Part shown: piece after piece, positions 23,198 through 25,193 of the stretch | Numbering within the stretch: position 1 is the stretch's first letter | Layout: each line of letters begins with the position of its first letter | IMG/VR virus record: IMGVR_UViG_3300025030_000395 | Location: 1 to 25,193 of that record | Origin: a virus | DNA: 25,193 nucleotides | Strand: one strand, 5' to 3' | Made by a program: the position numbers and the translations under genes | The notes under the pieces: generated by a model | The model's input: the letters and a program-made list of their open reading frames with translations, nothing else | Told to the model about the DNA's origin: nothing | The model's database searches: none

Positions 23198-23407
23198 TTA
23201 TACTTCTTCTTTACTATCAAACTCTACAACTGGTGGATTCAGAACAATTAGTCCATCAACGCTATCTTCTATCTCAAGCCTCGTAAGTATTTTAGTGATA
23301 TCGCATTCTTCTTCTGGTTTACCTTGTGCGACTGCTACTAAACCCTTTTGCAAAGCCATCATAATTGAACCAACTGCTTGTGTAGATAATTTCATTTTTA
23401 ATGTCAT
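23198..23407 (-). CDS. Small conserved-looking protein of unknown function
   Basis: This 69-residue protein has an N-terminal helix (QAVGSIMMALQKGLVAVAQG) and an acidic C-terminal part with a short LIVLNPPVVEF strand. The start at ATG 23407 is supported by a GGAG located at 23414-23417. That site lies in the end of the degraded cupin gene. It is followed directly by the zinc-ribbon gene, three bases between stop and start. No domain is recognised. The small size and tight spacing fit a genuine phage gene rather than a chance frame. Confidence 0.7.
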   Translation of the reverse strand: MTLKMKLSTQAVGSIMMALQKGLVAVAQGKPEEECDITKILTRLEIEDSVDGLIVLNPPVVEFDSKEEV

Positions 23408-23408
23408 C

Positions 23409-23761
23409 TTAATCTCCTTTTGTAATCAATCTCGCGTACAATTCTGTAACCGTCAATAATTCTGAATGTTCCAAAGCAATCATTTGATGTCGTAAGCCTG
23501 GATAAACATGAACTGTATCTCCTGGTCTCATAATAATTGTTTCCGCCAAGTCCAAGTCGTCTTACTCGGATAACTTTACAGCCGAACAACCAGTATGCAA
23601 CAAGAAGACTTCATCTTTTAAAAGATGATAGTGGAGGGAGCATTTTTTCCTTTTTCGAAAACCAACAATTTACCACAGTATTCTGGCTTATTGACTGCCC
23701 AAAATTCCGAGCGCCATCCTTTATTTACAGAATGTGTTTTATTTTCCCATTTTTTCGTCAT
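23409..23761 (-). pseudogene. Degraded cupin (mannose-6-phosphate-isomerase-like) gene with frameshift and nonsense lesion
   Basis: Reading from ATG 23761 gives MTKKWENK and then KGWRSEFWAVNKPEYCGKLL, the usual start of small sugar-nucleotide cupins. It stops at codon 48 (TAA near 23618). In the -1 frame the protein continues as KKCSLHYHLLKDEVFLLHTG, the metal-binding cupin core, reaches an in-frame TAA near DDLDLAE, then resumes as MRPGDTVHVYPGLRHQMIAL to KGD and a stop at 23409. The frame change maps to a run of six A at A_AAA_AAT. Two separate lesions make a functional product unlikely. The start overlaps the HAD gene by 23 bases and follows GGAGAT at 23766-23771. A longer frame of 61 codons (23404-23589) in this stretch is only a by-product. 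Sequencing error at the A run could account for one lesion. Confidence 0.8.
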
Positions 23762-24086
23762 TTAAATCTCCAAAATATTCCTTATCGTTCATAGCTTTAT
23801 CATCAATCCAATGATCGTAACATGGCTTCCCGAGCTTCACTTCATGATACTTCGCTCCCCAGCTATCAAGTTGCTTCTTTGTGAAGTCAAAAAATCCTCG
23901 ATATGCCTTTTCAACAACTTCACAATATTCACTCATACCTCGCGCGGTCCAATAAATTATTATATGTCCTTCATCATAGAGTTTATTTATTTTTTCTATT
24001 CTGTTTTTGTAAGGAACGGCATTTTCATAATCACCTTCTGTCCTAGAACAGATTGTTCCATCAATGTCTACTATGTAAATTGCCAT
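23739..24086 (-). CDS. Small HAD-superfamily phosphatase, second copy
   Basis: This 115-residue protein has HAD motif I DIDGT (nucleophile Asp7, Asp9), motif II at Thr47 in YWTARG, Lys87 in KLGKPCYD and motif IV at Asp95-Asp96 in HWIDDKA. It should hydrolyse a phosphate from a small molecule, plausibly a sugar phosphate given its neighbours. It is a close paralogue of the copy at 24207-24578, sharing IDDKAM and the LYDEGH..IYYT/YWTARGM run. The start is ATG 24086, directly after a remnant of a nucleotidyltransferase gene. It is shorter than GmhB-type heptose phosphatases, so the substrate is uncertain. It overlaps the cupin pseudogene. Confidence 0.9.
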   Translation of the reverse strand: MAIYIVDIDGTICSRTEGDYENAVPYKNRIEKINKLYDEGHIIIYWTARGMSEYCEVVEKAYRGFFDFTKKQLDSWGAKYHEVKLGKPCYDHWIDDKAMNDKEYFGDLNDEKMGK

Positions 24087-24087
24087 G

Positions 24088-24162
24088 CTCTAAAATCCTT
24101 GCTGTAGAATATCCACGAATTCTATCAAAGTAAACAATTTCTTTACAATACTCTTCCTCAAC
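24088..24162 (-). pseudogene. Remnant of a second nucleotidyltransferase C-terminus
   Basis: In one frame, 25 codons from 24162 to 24088 align without gaps to the C-terminal segment of the intact nucleotidyltransferase (residues about 106-130). Fourteen of 25 residues are identical, including Cys, Arg and a GYST..ILE block. The frame has a stop a few codons upstream and no start. It ends exactly where the second HAD gene begins, the same junction as in the intact pair. It is therefore read as a fossil of a duplicated transferase gene. Confidence 0.7.
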
Positions 24163-24214
24163 CCTTGTTGATGATTTCTATTGGTTTAAGTTCGTATTTT
24201 TTCATATTATTCAT
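24158..24214 (-). pseudogene. Short frame resembling a cupin N-terminus (deletion scar)
   Basis: An 18-codon frame (MNNMKKYELKPIEIINKG, then TGA) overlaps the end of the first HAD gene. Its ending, NKG, and the KK(Y/W)E pattern resemble the N-terminus of the cupin pseudogene (MTKKWENKTHSVNKG), which overlaps the end of the second HAD gene in the same way. It is joined to the transferase remnant, as if a deletion fused the two. The match is very short. Confidence 0.4.
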
Positions 24215-24578
24215 TTTCAAAAAATTCCTTAAATGTCATAGCTTTATCATCAATCCAATGATCGTAACATAACTTGCCGAGTCGTAACTTGGTATATTTT
24301 GCACCCCAACCATCCAATTGTGATTTGGTTAAATTATACATGAAAGTATAAGCTTTTTTAACATTTCCATTAAATCTTTTCATTCCGCGAGAAGTATAAT
24401 AAATTATAACATGGCCTTCGTCATAAAGTCTATTAATTCTAATAATTTTATCTCTAAACGGAACAGCTTTTAAATAATCTTCTCCATCTTTCGTCTGAGA
24501 ACAAATTATTCCATCGATATCAACGCAATAGGTTTTTTTATACCTATTTTTCTCGTCATTTTGCTCTTTATTTTCCAT
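24207..24578 (-). CDS. Small HAD-superfamily phosphatase, first copy
   Basis: This 123-residue protein (from ATG 24578) has a DIDG nucleophile motif, YYTSRGM as motif II, LGKLCYDHWIDDKAM for motifs III and IV, and an acidic end. It is a phosphatase paralogue of the gene at 23739-24086. ATG 24578 is favoured because the second copy begins at the matching junction after GYST..ILE. It overlaps the nucleotidyltransferase by 11 bases. A TTG at 24626 behind a perfect ribosome binding site (24633-24640) would add 16 residues. The function is likely to dephosphorylate a sugar intermediate made by the neighbouring kinase and transferase, but this is contextual. Confidence 0.9.
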   Translation of the reverse strand: MENKEQNDEKNRYKKTYCVDIDGIICSQTKDGEDYLKAVPFRDKIIRINRLYDEGHVIIYYTSRGMKRFNGNVKKAYTFMYNLTKSQLDGWGAKYTKLRLGKLCYDHWIDDKAMTFKEFFENE

Positions 24579-24975
24579 TTCTATATTCGAGTATACTACT
24601 CGTCGAATATCCTTCAAGCCTTTCAAAAAACTTCACCTCCCCACAATGTTCTTCACCAACAATCTTTTTACCCTTCCAATCAGAGCCAGCAACGCGAATA
24701 TCTGGCTTTACGTCGCTCAATAGTTTTACCAATTCTTCTTCTGAATTAAAAATAACGACTCGGTCAATATATTTGATAGATTCCAAAACAAATTTTCTGT
24801 CCTCTTGATGAAAGAACGGCCTATCTTCACCTTTGTCTTTTTTTACTTTTTCATCTGAATCAATTGCAACAATCAAGTAGCATCCGAGAGACTTGGCATA
24901 TTTTAAAATCTCAATATGCCCTTTGTGCAATAAATCATAGGCACCAGAAACAAACACAACACTCTTTTCATTCAT
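24568..24975 (-). CDS. Cytidylyltransferase-fold sugar-phosphate nucleotidyltransferase (HldE C-domain-like)
   Basis: This 135-residue enzyme joins a nucleotide to a sugar phosphate. It has the GAYDLLHKGH start with the HxGH motif at 17-20, a VAIDSD segment, VAGSDW, and the closing GYSTSSI (122-128) that is typical of the RfaE/HldE C-terminal and GlmU-like cytidylyltransferase fold. The length is that of the stand-alone domain. It overlaps the kinase gene by eight bases at 24968-24975, so the two halves of a bifunctional HldE appear as separate, coupled genes. The activated product could be ADP-heptose or a related nucleotide sugar; the nucleotide used cannot be told from sequence. Confidence 0.9.
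   Translation of the reverse strand: MNEKSVVFVSGAYDLLHKGHIEILKYAKSLGCYLIVAIDSDEKVKKDKGEDRPFFHQEDRKFVLESIKYIDRVVIFNSEEELVKLLSDVKPDIRVAGSDWKGKKIVGEEHCGEVKFFERLEGYSTSSILEYRNGK
24633..24640 (-). promoter_or_regulatory. Perfect Shine-Dalgarno inside the nucleotidyltransferase gene
   Basis: GGAGGTGA, matching the full anti-Shine-Dalgarno of 16S rRNA, lies six bases before a TTG at 24626 in the HAD frame. It could serve that start or help reinitiation at ATG 24578. It may also be incidental, since it codes for the transferase residues Gly-Glu-Val. Confidence 0.35.
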
Positions 24976-25193
24976 CGTTTAATTCTTCTTTATTGATAAC
25001 AGTAACGCCGCGCTGTTGAACAGCATATGTTGCACACGTGTTGGCAAATTTAATAGCAACTTCAATGTCTTTTGTTTCAATGTATTTTACAACCAAACCA
25101 CTAAGAAAAACATCACCAGCGCCTGCGACGTCAACAGTTGTAATCTTTGGAACTGGATATGACATCCCTTTATATAAAGCTCCATCTGGTCCA
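24968..25193 (-). CDS. PfkB-family sugar kinase, HldE N-domain-like (5' end beyond window)
   Basis: The frame is open through the right edge, and only the C-terminal part is visible. It carries GPDGALYKG, YPVPKITTVDVAGAGDVFLS and IKFANTCATYAVQQRGVTVI. DVAGAGD is the anion-hole/catalytic motif of PfkB kinases, with the Asp of GAGD as catalytic base. The FAN.CA..AVQ..GV tail is typical of heptose-7-phosphate kinase (RfaE/HldE N-domain). An internal ATG at 25165 is not the start, since the frame continues upstream in good PfkB sequence. It couples to the nucleotidyltransferase by an eight-base overlap. The specific sugar is inferred from the pairing, not proven. Confidence 0.85.
   Translation of the reverse strand, partial: GPDGALYKGMSYPVPKITTVDVAGAGDVFLSGLVVKYIETKDIEVAIKFANTCATYAVQQRGVTVINKEELNDE

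Noticed and set aside
23404-23589. Minus-strand frame of 61 codons
   Set aside because: It lies in the decayed cupin gene in a third frame, has no recognisable protein features, and the cupin sequence is clear in the other frames.
23637-23650. Programmed -1 frameshift at A_AAA_AAT
   Set aside because: After the shift the frame still meets a TAA before the end of the cupin domain, so decay or sequencing error is more likely.

Overview
The window is a gene-dense, AT-rich stretch of the genome of a large contractile-tailed (T4-supergroup-like) bacteriophage. Every supported gene lies on the minus strand, so the reading order is from high to low coordinates. The phage assignment rests on a gp25-like baseplate wedge protein, a gp6/J-like wedge protein, a central-spike protein with an OB-type N-terminus and a peptidase C-terminus, a protein with the tail-protein-I type motif plus LamG-like folds, a short gp55-like sigma factor and an FmdB-type zinc ribbon. 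No host gene, tRNA, rRNA or CRISPR array was seen. A gp55-like sigma next to FmdB and baseplate genes recalls marine T4-like phages. A Gram-negative host is suggested, not shown, by a heptose-type sugar module.

Layout in reading order: (1) 25193-23409 is a sugar-nucleotide module: the end of a PfkB-type kinase, a cytidylyltransferase-fold enzyme, two paralogous small HAD phosphatases, and cupin and transferase remnants. It looks like a tandemly duplicated [transferase-HAD-cupin] unit that is decaying. (2) 23407-21926 holds four small overlapping genes: unknown, zinc ribbon, membrane protein and sigma factor. (3) 21913-12106 contains an HNH endonuclease, a coiled-coil protein, the spike peptidase, a spike/hub companion, a second HNH endonuclease and a giant 1896-residue structural protein. 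(4) 12109-9805 is a non-structural island: a GIY-YIG endonuclease followed by a PD-(D/E)XK nuclease and a beta-class DNA methyltransferase in an ATGA-coupled pair. (5) 9786-1 has gp25-like, gp6-like, a DNRLRE-like protein, a LamG/tail-I protein and the start of an SbsA-type Ig-domain protein. A GIY-YIG endonuclease follows directly after three of these.

The structural genes would together build the baseplate and the cell-wall-penetrating tip. The sigma factor plausibly drives late transcription. The six endonuclease genes sit exactly at the ends of essential structural or regulatory genes, which is typical of free-standing homing endonucleases. The coupled methyltransferase/nuclease pair looks like a compact restriction-modification cassette inside the baseplate cluster. 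Intergenic gaps are nearly all under 50 bases. The only longer ones are 24087-24206 (a remnant scar) and 23408-23738 (a cupin pseudogene). The first 1118 bases hold an edge-truncated tail gene plus a 46-base spacer.
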